DNA of 64,000 nt from Neobacillus niacini (GCF_023715415.1 NZ_JAMBOB010000007.1:248001-312000), one strand, 5' to 3'. Positions 1 through 8,304 are shown, counted from the first letter of the stretch. Notes: generated from the letters alone by a model not told the origin. Program-made: numbers and translations.

Positions 1-1
1 A

Positions 2-907
2 CATTATGCATTACATGAAGGTAGGGAAGGTTCACGTAGGGATATATCTCCTTTCTTAATTATTGCTGGTAGAAGTATGTCTGGAAAAACAACAGCTTTA
101 GAGTTTTTAGGAAGGCTGTTAGGAGGAAATGGTCCAAATTTTATTTCTTATGAAAGCTTAAAAAGTGCCAATACACTAGAAGATTTTTTTGAGAGTGAAA
201 ATCTTCACCCAATATTAATTGATGAAATTAACTTATCCTTTTTTACGGGGAAGCGTGGTGAAAGGATAATTAAGTTTGTAAGTAACCAACTAGCGGGTAA
301 GCACCCAGTTCTAATAGGTACAACTAATGCATCTGGTTTTAATATACCAGCACAAGCAACCTCAAGAATCTATTACCTTCAGATTGAAAATACATTTGAT
401 AAACACAAGAAAACAGAGTCTTCCGCCTACCTGCATAATATCCTACAACAAGTTGATAATAAATTATTTGGCGACTTTACATATAGATTAAGTAACAGAA
501 TAATAAATGATAAGAAATTCTATGATCCCAAAGACAACTTAACGGTTGCACGTGAAATTTTCAGAAACTACTATAAAATTTGTGGTTTAGAAGTACCTAA
601 TTATTTCCCTAATGAACCTTTTAATGACTATGATGACCGCGGAAAGCTAATCTGGAAAGAACTGTTTAGAAGCTATAAAGATGCGTTTGAAATCCGATCC
701 GACAATACTATAAGTATAAAAATTGAGAACTTTAGTGGGAATATAAAAGAGCGTCAAACTAAAATTAACTACCTACCGATTGAGTGTATTATTGAAGACG
801 AACCAGTCCTTGTGGTTAAAAGAGATATATTCTTTAGTTTTATTGATTTAGATAATGGGGAAAGGAATATTTTTAATAAGATAAAGAAACTATTTAGTAA
901 ATCATAA
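2..907 (+). CDS. P-loop ATPase, C-terminal part (cut by window edge)
   Basis: The reading frame is open from the first full codon, so the gene starts outside the window and the ATG at 77 is internal. Just before and across that ATG the protein reads GRSMSGKTT, a Walker A loop. A Walker B-like stretch (HPILIDEI) follows about 40 residues later, then a sensor-1-like GTTN. This is the pattern of an AAA/STAND-type ATPase. The remaining 200 residues are charged and not recognised, with no membrane segment. Its position next to mobile elements would fit a defence or mobile-element ATPase, but that is only inference. Function is unknown. Confidence 0.6.
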   Translation, partial: HYALHEGREGSRRDISPFLIIAGRSMSGKTTALEFLGRLLGGNGPNFISYESLKSANTLEDFFESENLHPILIDEINLSFFTGKRGERIIKFVSNQLAGKHPVLIGTTNASGFNIPAQATSRIYYLQIENTFDKHKKTESSAYLHNILQQVDNKLFGDFTYRLSNRIINDKKFYDPKDNLTVAREIFRNYYKICGLEVPNYFPNEPFNDYDDRGKLIWKELFRSYKDAFEIRSDNTISIKIENFSGNIKERQTKINYLPIECIIEDEPVLVVKRDIFFSFIDLDNGERNIFNKIKKLFSKS

Positions 908-917
908 ATATGTAGAT

Positions 918-942
918 AATCGTATGCAAACCACATACGATT
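918..942. terminator. 9-bp hairpin after the ATPase gene
   Basis: Perfect inverted repeat AATCGTATG / CATACGATT with a 7-nt loop, starting 11 nt after the stop codon. The T-run is short, so termination is plausible but weak. Confidence 0.4.
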
Positions 943-951
943 TAAGGGTAC

Positions 952-1166
952 ATGGGGACGGTTCTTGTGGTCATCGTTTATATATTACGCCAGGAGAACC
1001 GTCCGAGACTACTGAAAAGGTCGTTAATTTGGTCAATGAACATGAATATTCATCTATATAGAATAAGTACAAGAAGGCAGTTATCTACATATAGTAGGTA
1101 ATTGCCTTCTTGTTTTTCAAAAATGGACTTTTTCAGTGATCTCGAACCGTCCACGCTGTCCCCATG
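952..1166. repeat. Composite dispersed repeat, copy 1
   Basis: The outer arms are CATGGGGACGGTTC on the left and GAACCGTCC plus GTCCCCATG on the right. Inside is a palindrome GAAGGCAGTTATC/GGTAATTGCCTTC around a TACATATAGTA loop, followed by CTTGTTTTTC. Related composites lie at 3225-3366 and 19293-19490. It separates the ATPase gene from the ridA remnant and could act as a bidirectional terminator. Confidence 0.75.
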
Positions 1167-1181
1167 CTTCTGGTTAAGAAA

Positions 1182-1532
1182 TCATCTGATTATATCCTCT
1201 TGTTTTACTGCAATGATAAAATCAATCTCAATCGGAGTATTACTAAGGAGTTCCGCTACTCCAACAGCTGAGCGAGCATGATGTCCTTTATCGCCAAAAA
1301 TCTTATCTAATAATGCAGAGGCAGCATCAAGAACTTTTGATGGTTCAAAAAAACCTGGTGCAGTCTGAACATAGCCTGTTACTTTTAATACTTGTTCAAC
1401 CTTGTCCAGGCTGCCAATTGCAGCTTTTAAACTGCTAAGCCCTTTTAGGACACACATCTCTGCTAGTTCCTGAGCCTGTTCAATCGTAACCTCTCTACCT
1501 ACTTTACCTTGAAAAGGAACCTCTCCATTTAT
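1182..1532 (-). pseudogene. ridA copy 1, 3' part, interrupted by a TnpB element
   Basis: Encodes about the last 115 residues of a RidA (YjgF/YER057c/UK114) family protein, nearly identical to the intact copy at 3383-3862. The reading frame runs into inserted DNA at 1533. The missing 5' part resumes at 2933. Joining 1532 to 2933 restores the RidA frame with residues PRING in place of the PRKNG of the intact copy, which fixes the insertion point. RidA proteins deaminate reactive enamine/imine intermediates; this copy cannot make the full protein. Confidence 0.85.
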
Positions 1533-1638
1533 CATCTATCCGACAGAATGCCCCTTCCTCAAGGAATGTGAAGAGCGAGGCCCAATGAGTAGGGAGGGGA
1601 TGAATGACGGTTGGCGATAGCCAAAACCTTCCTCCCTA

Positions 1639-1647
1639 TGTTATAAT
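1639..1647 (+). promoter_or_regulatory. Extended -10 promoter of tnpB
   Basis: TGTTATAAT is an extended -10 (TG-N-TATAAT) about 36 nt upstream of the likely tnpB start. No good -35 is seen at 17 nt, which suits an extended -10 promoter. Confidence 0.5.
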
Positions 1648-1682
1648 GAGAACAGATGTTCTTGTTAAGTGAGGTGAAATAT

Positions 1683-2849
1683 ATGCTAGTAAAGAAGGCT
1701 TTCAAATTCCGCATCTACCCAAACAAAAAACAAATGGAACAGATTAACAAAACCATTGGCTGCTCAAGATTTGTATTCAATTTCTTTCTTAACAAACAAA
1801 AAGAAAAAGATGCTTACTGGTATATTGTCGAAGAAATGAGGCAAACCGGACAGCTCCCAGCGAATAAATGGAAAGGCAAATTTTTAAACAAATATGAAAC
1901 AGTGAAATCTCTTCCTGAACTAAAGAAACATTACTCATTTTTGAAAGAAGTCGATAGTATCGCTTTACAAAAATCAGTTGAAATTTTAGCTGATTCCTAT
2001 GATCGCTACTACAAAAAGCAAAATAAACAGCCTAGATTTAAGACAAAAAAGAATCGAGTGCAATCTTATACAACAAACGGAAATATAGCTGTCAATGACA
2101 ACTACATCAAACTTCCCAAACTAGGGAATGTCCGTTTTGCAAAAAGTCGTGAAGTCCAAGGCCGTATTATAAGTGCCACTATCAGAAGAAATCCCACTGG
2201 TAAATATTATGTATCTTTAGCTGTTGAATCAGAAGTAAAAGAATTGCCCAAAACCAATTCAGCAATTGGTATTGATGTAGGACTGAAAGATTTCGCTATT
2301 CTTTCGAATGGTAAGATATACTCTAATCCGAAGTTTTTTCGTTCCTTAGAAGAAAAATTAGCCCATGCTCAACAAGTTATGAGTAGACGAACAATTGGTG
2401 GTGCGAACTGGTATAAAGCCAAAAGAAAAGTAGCTCGTATTCATGAAAAGATTGCGTATACAAGAAAAGATTATCTGGACAAGATTTCAACCGAGATTGT
2501 CAAAAACCACGACATTATTGGAATGGAAGACTTGTCGGTATCGAACATGTTAAAGAACCACCATCTTGCTAAAGCAATCAGCGAAGTATCTTGGTCACAA
2601 TTCAAAAGCATGATGGTATACAAAGCGAAATGGTATGGTAGACAAGTAGTAACCGTTTCAAAAAACTTCGCTAGCAGCCAACTTTGTTCATGTTGTGGCT
2701 ACAAAAACAAAGACGTTAAAAATCTCGGATTACGTGAATGGGAATGCCCTAAGTGTCATACCTACCATAATCGAGATATTAACGCAGGAATCAATCTTAA
2801 AAATGAAGCATTAAGACTTCTAACCGCAGGTACTGCGGGGATCGCCTAA
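1683..2849 (+). CDS. tnpB: TnpB RNA-guided nuclease (IS605 OrfB)
   Basis: A protein of 388 residues starting [13 protein letters not shown], the usual TnpB N-terminus, with GAGGTG at good spacing; an upstream TTG at 1656 is less likely. The RuvC-like residues are intact: Asp in GIDVGLKD (about 200), Glu in GMEDLS (about 285) and the last Asp in NRDINAG. The zinc ribbon is complete (CSCC and CPKC pairs). By family knowledge TnpB uses an RNA from the element right end to cut DNA next to a short TAM. All catalytic motifs are present, so the nuclease may be active. The rest of the element encodes no transposase. Confidence 0.9.
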   Translation: MLVKKAFKFRIYPNKKQMEQINKTIGCSRFVFNFFLNKQKEKDAYWYIVEEMRQTGQLPANKWKGKFLNKYETVKSLPELKKHYSFLKEVDSIALQKSVEILADSYDRYYKKQNKQPRFKTKKNRVQSYTTNGNIAVNDNYIKLPKLGNVRFAKSREVQGRIISATIRRNPTGKYYVSLAVESEVKELPKTNSAIGIDVGLKDFAILSNGKIYSNPKFFRSLEEKLAHAQQVMSRRTIGGANWYKAKRKVARIHEKIAYTRKDYLDKISTEIVKNHDIIGMEDLSVSNMLKNHHLAKAISEVSWSQFKSMMVYKAKWYGRQVVTVSKNFASSQLCSCCGYKNKDVKNLGLREWECPKCHTYHNRDINAGINLKNEALRLLTAGTAGIA

Positions 2850-2950
2850 TCAATAACTGGTGGATACACTGGTGTTCTTAGGAATCCCCTCCTTCAAACA
2901 ACCAGTAAGGGTGTTAAGGAGGGGTAGTTCAATCTAGGTACTTGTCCACT
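2760..2950 (+). ncRNA. Predicted omega/reRNA of TnpB with its guide
   Basis: In IS200/IS605 elements the guide RNA comes from the 3' end of tnpB through the right end, with the flanking target as guide. Here 2850-2932 has compact structure (for example CCCCTCCTTC near 2886 can pair with GGAGGGG near 2918) and ends TTCAA. The adjacent 2933-2950 would be the guide, reading TCTAGGTACTTGTCCACT. The 5' boundary is a guess. The guide matches ridA. Confidence 0.65.
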
Positions 2951-3058
2951 AATGTAAGCTACACCTTGATGAATCATTACTGGTACATAGTGGTAAAGAG
3001 GTGCAGTTGCTTCCGGTAATTCGATACCTAAATCTTGTAAACGTTGATCAATGTTATT
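2933..3058 (-). pseudogene. ridA copy 1, 5' part
   Basis: Encodes the first 40 or so RidA residues, matching the intact copy, up to the point where the TnpB element entered. The start region has decayed: where the intact gene has TTG ACT AAC, this copy reads TTA AAT AAC, and upstream homology stops there, so the ribosome binding site is also lost. The copy was therefore probably non-functional, or became so, independently of the insertion. Confidence 0.8.
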
Positions 3059-3070
3059 TAATTCCGGTGA

Positions 3071-3120
3071 CTGTCACTCCTCGATATTTGTCGAAGATTG
3101 GTAGGTTGTTAGGTAGCTAG
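3071..3120. repeat. Short repeat shared with 6837-6889
   Basis: About 50 nt similar to 6837-6889 (shared CTGTCACTCC and TTTGTCGAAGATTG). Read on the minus strand both could encode a peptide like FDK-x-RGVT, so they may be remnants of one gene. Here the frame is broken. Confidence 0.5.
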
Positions 3121-3224
3121 ACAGTGATAGAATATAGTTGGAATTGAATATTGTTGGGGTTTGGTTGTCGTTCTTCTTTCCGTAATTGAGGAAGGAGGTG
3201 ATAACCATAGATGTCCTTTATTTA

Positions 3225-3366
3225 CAAATTTGAACAATGAACATGAAGTTTCATCAAAATAGAATAAAGAAAAGAAGGCAGTTATCTACATATAGTAGGT
3301 AATTGCCTTCTTGTTTTTCAAAAATGGACTTTTTCAGTGATCTCGAACCGTCCCCATTGCCCCCAT
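3225..3366. repeat. Composite dispersed repeat, copy 2
   Basis: Near-copy of 1030-1166, including the GAAGGCAGTTATC hairpin and the closing GAACCGTCCCC arm. It lies downstream of the intact ridA just as copy 1 lies downstream of the broken one, so repeat and ridA were duplicated together. The hairpin has T-rich flanks on both strands and may terminate ridA. Confidence 0.75.
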
Positions 3367-3382
3367 GCTTCTGGCTAAGAAA

Positions 3383-3862
3383 TCATCTGGTTATATCCTC
3401 TTGTTTTACTGCAATGATAAAATCAATCTCAATCGGAGTATTACTAGGGAGTTCCGCTACTCCAACAGCTGTGCGAGCATGATGTCCTTTAACGCCAAAA
3501 ATCTTATCTAATAATTCAGAAGCAGCATCAAGAACTTTTGATGGTTCAAAAAAACCCGGTGCAGTCTGAACATAGCCTGTTACTTTTAATACTTGTTCAA
3601 CCTTGTCAAGGCTGCCAATTGCAGATTTTAAACTGCTAAGCCCTTTTAGCACACACATCTCTGCTAGTTCCTGAGCCTGTTCAATCGTAACCTCTCTACC
3701 TACTTTACCTTGAAAAGGAACCTCTCCATTTTTCCTAGGTACTTGTCCACTAATGTAAGCTACACCTTGATGAATCATTACTGGTACGTAATGGTAAAGA
3801 GGTGCAGTTGCTTCCGGTAATTCGATCCCTAAATCTTGTAAACGTTGATCAATGTTAGTCAA
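3383..3862 (-). CDS. RidA family protein, intact copy
   Basis: Encodes a 159-residue RidA/YjgF-family protein, the longer RidA subfamily (about 150 residues) rather than the 125-residue one. The start is TTG with AGAGGAG 8 nt upstream; no ATG is usable. Family proteins hydrolyse enamine/imine intermediates in the cytosol. The sequence matches the broken copy at 1182-3058. At the position where the TnpB element entered the other copy, this gene reads TTTTT instead of TTTAT. Confidence 0.88.
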   Translation of the reverse strand: MTNIDQRLQDLGIELPEATAPLYHYVPVMIHQGVAYISGQVPRKNGEVPFQGKVGREVTIEQAQELAEMCVLKGLSSLKSAIGSLDKVEQVLKVTGYVQTAPGFFEPSKVLDAASELLDKIFGVKGHHARTAVGVAELPSNTPIEIDFIIAVKQEDITR

Positions 3863-4234
3863 TTTCTTGCTCCTCTCAAGATTGTTTTTTCATATAGATT
3901 TAAAAAAGTAATTTACGTCTTATATTCAAGAGGCGTTGTCAGAAATCCTTCTAAAAACATGTTAAAAATGAGGCACGGTGAATAAATTGAGGCACCAAGA
4001 AATGGAGGTGTCAGGCATCATCCAGGGGATTTCCAGTTTTTTTTCGAATTCTAGTGTTCTTATAAATGAAAATTAATAGAATTTGCGTTTATTAATAAAT
4101 GCGAATACCTCTGCTCCTTTCTTCTAGTAACCTCAAATGGGGGGTTAAAATCGCCTTTTTAAAATTTAATTTCAAAGACCCTGTCCTTTTCGCCTACTTT
4201 TCCATATATAAAGGGGTGAAAGGAGGTGATTACG
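3863..4234. other. Intergenic, leader shared with a second cassette
   Basis: Positions 3990-4019 hold inverted GGCACC and GGTGTCAGGCATC motifs of a dispersed type. From 4077 to the ribosome binding site the DNA is similar to 10534-10680, the leader of the second DUF1659 cassette, including GACCCTGTCCTTTTCGCCT and TTTTCCATATATAAA, so it probably carries the shared promoter. Confidence 0.5.
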
Positions 4235-4453
4235 ATGGCACAAGCAATTCTTGCAACGACTAAGTTACGTGTAGTGTTCCAGGTGGGTTTAGGTGAAGAT
4301 GGTAAACCGCTTCTAAAGGCGAAGACTTTCAGCAATATCCAAAGATTAGCAACAGCTGACCAACTTCTACAGGCAGCACAGGCGGTTATTAGTTTGTCCA
4401 ATGATACTCTCAGCAGCATTGAGAGAGTCGACAATTCCGAATTACTAGCGTAA
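4235..4453 (+). CDS. DUF1659 family small protein, copy 1
   Basis: A 72-residue protein starting MAQAILATTKLRV. ATG 4235 is chosen because AGGAGG lies 8 nt before it; the upstream GTG overlaps that site. It matches DUF1659, a Bacillus family of unknown function normally followed by DUF2922 and YvrJ genes, exactly the order here. There is no membrane segment or signal peptide. It is almost identical to the protein at 10681, differing at one or two residues. Confidence 0.85.
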   Translation: MAQAILATTKLRVVFQVGLGEDGKPLLKAKTFSNIQRLATADQLLQAAQAVISLSNDTLSSIERVDNSELLA

Positions 4454-4486
4454 TCGGAAAATAAATGATAAGAGGAGGTGAATGAA

Positions 4487-4705
4487 ATGGCTAAAACATT
4501 AGAATTAGAGTTTGTTACGGAGTTCGGTAAACCCGCCCGTTTATCAGTAGAAAATCCGAAGGAACCGATTGAGGAAGCAGTCGTGAAGGCAGCGATGGAA
4601 GAAATGATCGCATCTGGAGTTTTCACATCAACAAATGGGAACTTTGCTTCGATTAAAGGAGCACGAGTGATTGACCGCAATGTAACGGAATATGAAATTG
4701 TTTAA
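4487..4705 (+). CDS. DUF2922 family small protein, copy 1
   Basis: A 72-residue protein (MAKTLELEFVTEFGKPARLS), family DUF2922, function unknown. GAGGAGGTG sits just upstream of ATG 4487. It follows DUF1659 by 33 nt, so the two are one operon. The second copy at 10932 differs by a few residues near the C-terminus (FASI versus FTSV). Confidence 0.85.
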   Translation: MAKTLELEFVTEFGKPARLSVENPKEPIEEAVVKAAMEEMIASGVFTSTNGNFASIKGARVIDRNVTEYEIV

Positions 4706-4714
4706 TCGAGTACG

Positions 4715-4742
4715 AGGCCGGCTTTCAAAAGAAGCCGGCCTT
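4715..4742 (+). terminator. GC-rich hairpin between DUF2922 and YvrJ genes
   Basis: AGGCCGGCTT pairs with AAGCCGGCCT. There is no T-run, so it may only attenuate transcription or protect the transcript. A similar hairpin follows the second DUF2922 copy at 11161. Confidence 0.5.
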
Positions 4743-4771
4743 CGTAATACTATAGAAAGGAGTGAATTCTA

Positions 4772-4909
4772 GTGGAGCAAATTATCCCTTTAATTAGTGA
4801 GGTGGGATTCCCAATCATTGTCACCCTCTATCTGCTATATCGAATTGAATCAAAGCTTGATATGGTCGTCCAGTCGATACAGAATCTTCCTGGACGAATG
4901 AAGGTATAA
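4772..4909 (+). CDS. YvrJ family small membrane protein
   Basis: A 45-residue protein with GTG start and GAAAGGAG upstream, too short for usual ORF lists. One hydrophobic segment (VGFPIIVTLYLLYRIE) is followed by a charged amphipathic tail, the pattern of the YvrJ family. Its place right after DUF1659-DUF2922 is the usual family context. The second cassette at 10.7 kb lacks this gene. Function is unknown. Confidence 0.8.
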   Translation: MEQIIPLISEVGFPIIVTLYLLYRIESKLDMVVQSIQNLPGRMKV

Positions 4910-4911
4910 AG

Positions 4912-4934
4912 GTGACCTTGGGGACGGTTATGAT
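4912..4934. repeat. Dispersed repeat half-unit
   Basis: GTGACCTTGGGGACGGTT matches the left arm of the dispersed repeat. The matching right arm is missing, so it may have been cut by the IS110 element that follows. Confidence 0.55.
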
Positions 4935-5116
4935 TGTATTTAATTGAGCGTTTTTACCTCTTAAAATTCTGTGCCTGGTGTATTAGATAATAAATGTCGA
5001 AAGGTATTTCCTCCAGAAATTACAAAAAGACCCCAGTACACTTCATGAAGTAAGATTAAGATACCTGACAGGGAACCTCAAACTTACATCATTCCAAAAT
5101 AGGAGGACGAAGTTAC

Positions 5117-6520
5117 ATGGGGTTTAAAAAAAATAATCAATCACTTAATAATATACAAGGAAAGAAAGGTAGTCAATTCAGTTCTCAATTAAGGGGGATA
5201 AACCTAGAAAGAGTATTAGTTGTAGCGATAGATGCAGCTAAGTTTTTTCAGAAGGCGTTACTTTGCAATTACTTTGGGGACGTAATAGAAAAACCATTTT
5301 TCTTTGGTGTAGATAAAAATGGGATAAACCATTTGTGTTCATTAATAGAAAATGCAAAAGGTCAGATTCAGGCTGAGAGAATTTTTATTGGTGTTGAAGC
5401 TACTGGTCATTATTATGAGGACATCGTGCGAGAACTTGGAAAACGTGGTTATGGAGTGACCATTATCAATGCCGCAACTACATATGAAGAAAGATCAAGT
5501 GCGTTAAATTGGAGTAAAACGGATGATTTAGACCTTTATGCCATCGCCCATGCACTCATTCAAAACAAAGGAATGGAAAACAAGCTACCTGAAGGCATTT
5601 ATAGACGTCTCATGACTCTTACCCGTGCCAGAAGAAATGAAGTTCGTAAACGAGCACTAGTAAGGGTACATATTCGAACACTGATGGACCATATTTGGAG
5701 GGACTTTCAAGGATATGTAGAGATAAAAAATAATAAACCCGAAAAAAAACTCATTTTCAGTAAGTTTTGGGGAAAGCCATCTCTATTTTTCTTAGAAAAT
5801 TATCCTCACCCATCTAGCGTCTTAGAACTCGGAATAGAAAAACTTCTTCAATTGGTGAAAGAGAAAAAGTTGAGAATTAAAGAAACTACGATCCACACTC
5901 TCATGAAAGTAGCTGAACAATCGATTGTGAAATCAAAGGAAGAAGTTTCAGCTGAATTACTTTTACTAAAGTTGGCAGTACAGGACTTAAAACGGTTAGA
6001 TGAAAATGTAAGTATACTAGAAAAGGAAATTGAAGAAGCACTTTTAGAAACAGATGGTCGTCTGCTCTTAACTGTACCTGGTATCGGGGTAGCTACGGCA
6101 GCTGAATTCTTTAGTGAATTGGGGGATATCTCTCAATATGAACACGCTGGCCAATTGATCAAGAAAGCTGGAACGAATCCAATCATAATCCAGTCTGGAG
6201 GAACTCAAGGGTTTTATGGCCGCATTTCCAAACAGGGAAATAAGAATTTACGCTTTATGGTTTACACAGTAGGAAAATGTCTAGCCTCACACAATAAAGA
6301 CTTGCGTCCTTATTATGAGAAACTAAAAGAACGTGGCAAACACGCCAGAAAGGCCTTCATAGCCCTAGGAAACAAGTTTATTCGAATAGCCTTTTCAATG
6401 TTAAAGCATAAGAAACCGTATGAGTCTAAACAGTCAGAATACAGCATCTTTCAAGAGATTAAGAAGAAACTAATCTATACCAAAATGAACACTTATTTAA
6501 ACATTGCTCTAGCTGCTTAA
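5117..6520 (+). CDS. IS110 family transposase
   Basis: A 467-residue protein with the IS110 layout: an N-terminal DEDD RuvC-like domain (VAIDAAK, GVEATGHY, then KTDDLDLYAIA) and a C-terminal Tnp20 domain with the VPGIG helix-hairpin-helix-like motif near 325 and GRISKQGNK. The C-terminal Ser-containing region is present (IIIQSGGTQG). IS110 enzymes act with a structured bridge/seek RNA from a non-coding end of the element. AGGAGG lies upstream of the ATG. No frameshift is seen, so it may be active. Element ends could not be set from sequence alone. Confidence 0.92.
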   Translation: MGFKKNNQSLNNIQGKKGSQFSSQLRGINLERVLVVAIDAAKFFQKALLCNYFGDVIEKPFFFGVDKNGINHLCSLIENAKGQIQAERIFIGVEATGHYYEDIVRELGKRGYGVTIINAATTYEERSSALNWSKTDDLDLYAIAHALIQNKGMENKLPEGIYRRLMTLTRARRNEVRKRALVRVHIRTLMDHIWRDFQGYVEIKNNKPEKKLIFSKFWGKPSLFFLENYPHPSSVLELGIEKLLQLVKEKKLRIKETTIHTLMKVAEQSIVKSKEEVSAELLLLKLAVQDLKRLDENVSILEKEIEEALLETDGRLLLTVPGIGVATAAEFFSELGDISQYEHAGQLIKKAGTNPIIIQSGGTQGFYGRISKQGNKNLRFMVYTVGKCLASHNKDLRPYYEKLKERGKHARKAFIALGNKFIRIAFSMLKHKKPYESKQSEYSIFQEIKKKLIYTKMNTYLNIALAA

Positions 6521-6533
6521 CGAATGAAAAAAC

Positions 6534-6733
6534 AATGAATCTCTCTCCTGGGATCAAGGGAAAATCGACTTTGGTGCCGGAGGCAATACGACCTCGAGTG
6601 ACAGCATGATTAACCTTGTCCTGTAAATGCGAATTGTACGTTAATATAGACCGGTTTGAACTAACCAGGTTGCATCAATGCAGAATTGAAGCAAGGTAGG
6701 ATTCCTATTCAGATCCGAGAAGAGAGATTCATT
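6534..6733 (+). ncRNA. Candidate IS110 bridge/seek RNA region
   Basis: A 200-nt stretch 14 nt after the transposase stop is closed by a 22-nt inverted repeat (AATGAATCTCTC at 6534 and GAGAGATTCATT at 6722, two mismatches over 22). Inside are smaller hairpins such as GAGG/CCTC near 6580 and TGCAT/ATGCA near 6672. IS1111-group relatives carry their guide RNA in a downstream non-coding end. The RNA itself is inferred. Confidence 0.5.
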
Positions 6734-6836
6734 TATATGGTTTTCTGTCAGTTGCTTATGGTATTTTTTTGAAATTTAATGCTTGAGGTGTATTTCCTAT
6801 ACGCAAAAATCTAAATTTCTTACTTGACATAGTACG

Positions 6837-6889
6837 CTGTCACTCCCCGAGCTTTGTCGAAGATTGATAGGTTAATAGGTGCAGCTAGG
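6837..6889. repeat. Short repeat shared with 3071-3120
   Basis: Similar to 3071-3120. On the minus strand a 77-codon frame (6820-7053) covers it, but that frame runs through the serA terminator, so it is more likely a gene remnant than a gene. Confidence 0.45.
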
Positions 6890-7013
6890 TCCTGGAAGTT
6901 TGCTACATCAGGATTAACAGGTGTTTCCCTTTTTCTAATGCTGCTTATGCCTAAGCTTACAGACGGCGGCGGTTTGGGGTGAACCGTACCATACCATAAA
7001 TACAGGCACAAGA

Positions 7014-7044
7014 AATGGAGCCAGTATTGAAACTTGGCTCCATT
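7014..7044 (-). terminator. Terminator of serA
   Basis: AATGGAGCCA pairs with TGGCTCCATT and is followed on the minus strand by TTCTTG. It lies 35 nt after the serA stop. Confidence 0.7.
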
Positions 7045-7078
7045 TTCATGCAAACTTAACTTATTTCCTCTTTAATAT

Positions 7079-8278
7079 TTAAATAATACGAGCGGTTACC
7101 ATGCCGGAAATTTGTTTGATTCTTTCCTCTAATGTCGGAATAACATCATCATTCACTTTATTATCAATGTCAATCATCGTATATGCATATTCCCCTCGGC
7201 TTCTGTTGACCATATCCGCAATGTTTAAATGATAACTAGATATAGCGGATGTAATCTGTCCGACCATGTTTGGAACATTGTGGTGAAATGCCAATACTCG
7301 CTGCTTTCCTGTATAAGGTAGGTGAGTATTTGGGAAATTCACTGAGTTTTTGATGTTTCCTGTTTCTAGAAATACCTTCACCTGACGAGCCGCCATTATT
7401 GCACAATTTTCCTCTGATTCTTGTGAAGAGGCACCTAGGTGCGGTATCGGAACTGTATTTTTCATTTTCAGAACATTTTCATTGGGGAAATCTGTAATAT
7501 ACTTCCCAACTATCCCGCTTTCGAGAGCTGCTGCCATGTCTTTTTCATTCACAAGCTCGCCACGAGAGAAGTTTAAGATATGAACACCCGGCTTCATTAT
7601 GCTGAATGTTGATGCGTTAAACATTTCTCTTGTATTCTCGGTAAAAGGTACGTGTACAGAAATATAATCAGATTCAGAGAACAACTGTTCAATTGTTATT
7701 GCACGCTGTACATTGCGTGATAAATTCCAAGCCGTATCGACTGAGATAAACGGGTCAAACCCGATCACATCCATATCTAAATCAAGCGCATCATTCGCTA
7801 CAAGGGCACCAATTGCTCCTAAACCAATGACACCTAACGTTTTTCCTTTAATTTCTGTTCCAACAAACTGTTTTTTTCCAGCTTCCACTAGCTTTGGAAT
7901 ATGGTCACCTTCACCATCCAATGCTTTTACCCAAGCAATACCGGCAAAAAGGTTGCGGGAAGAAGATATTAATGAGGTTAGCACCATTTCTTTTACGGCA
8001 TTGGCATTCGCCCCAGGAGTATTAAAGACAACGATACCTTGCTCTGTACATTTTTCTACCGGAATATTATTCACACCTGCTCCAGCTCTTGCGATTGCCT
8101 TTAAATTATTGCCAATTTCTACTGAGTGCATATTAAAGCTGCGAACAAGGATGGCATCTGGATTTTCGCTGCCGTTGTCAATCTGAAAATTGCCCTTATT
8201 GAATACCTTTAGTCCAGTTTCTGCAATATTATTAAGTGTTTTGATTGATTTCACTTTTTCTAAAGTGATTGTGCTCAT
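7079..8278 (-). CDS. serA: D-3-phosphoglycerate dehydrogenase
   Basis: A 399-residue enzyme with an N-terminal substrate-binding part, the Rossmann motif GVIGLGAIG (about 147-155), the catalytic His in PIPHLGASSQESEE and a C-terminal ACT-like regulatory domain (about 320-399). This is the shorter SerA type of about 400 residues. It oxidises 3-phosphoglycerate to 3-phosphohydroxypyruvate, the first step of serine synthesis. AGGAGG precedes the ATG. A ZTP riboswitch and terminator in the leader link it to one-carbon/purine status, since serine feeds glycine and folate one-carbon units. It stands alone, without serC. Confidence 0.9.
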   Translation of the reverse strand: MSTITLEKVKSIKTLNNIAETGLKVFNKGNFQIDNGSENPDAILVRSFNMHSVEIGNNLKAIARAGAGVNNIPVEKCTEQGIVVFNTPGANANAVKEMVLTSLISSSRNLFAGIAWVKALDGEGDHIPKLVEAGKKQFVGTEIKGKTLGVIGLGAIGALVANDALDLDMDVIGFDPFISVDTAWNLSRNVQRAITIEQLFSESDYISVHVPFTENTREMFNASTFSIMKPGVHILNFSRGELVNEKDMAAALESGIVGKYITDFPNENVLKMKNTVPIPHLGASSQESEENCAIMAARQVKVFLETGNIKNSVNFPNTHLPYTGKQRVLAFHHNVPNMVGQITSAISSYHLNIADMVNRSRGEYAYTMIDIDNKVNDDVIPTLEERIKQISGMVTARII

Positions 8279-8304
8279 GATTTTCCTCCTAGTTTTTTGC
8301 CTTA

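Larger units (their letters stand above)
1533..2932 (+). mobile_element. IS200/IS605-type element with tnpB only
   Basis: Bounds come from comparison with the intact ridA paralogue. The left end starts just after the pentamer TTTAT (1528-1532) and the right end finishes at TTCAA (2932), with no target duplication, as is typical of IS200/IS605 transposition. The element carries only tnpB and no Y1 tnpA, so it would need a transposase in trans. Left-end sequence 1533-1640 contains several partial inverted repeats and the right end is highly structured. Confidence 0.8.

Noticed and set aside
4159-4680. 173-codon minus-strand frame
   Set aside because: It is antisense to two well-supported small genes with strong ribosome binding sites.
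3071-6889. Target-site duplication pair for IS110 insertion
   Set aside because: The two 50-nt repeats are too diverged and too far from the transposase to be element ends or target duplications.
6820-7053. 77-codon minus-strand frame before serA
   Set aside because: It runs through the serA terminator, has no ribosome binding site and resembles a broken repeat at 3071. Treated as a remnant.
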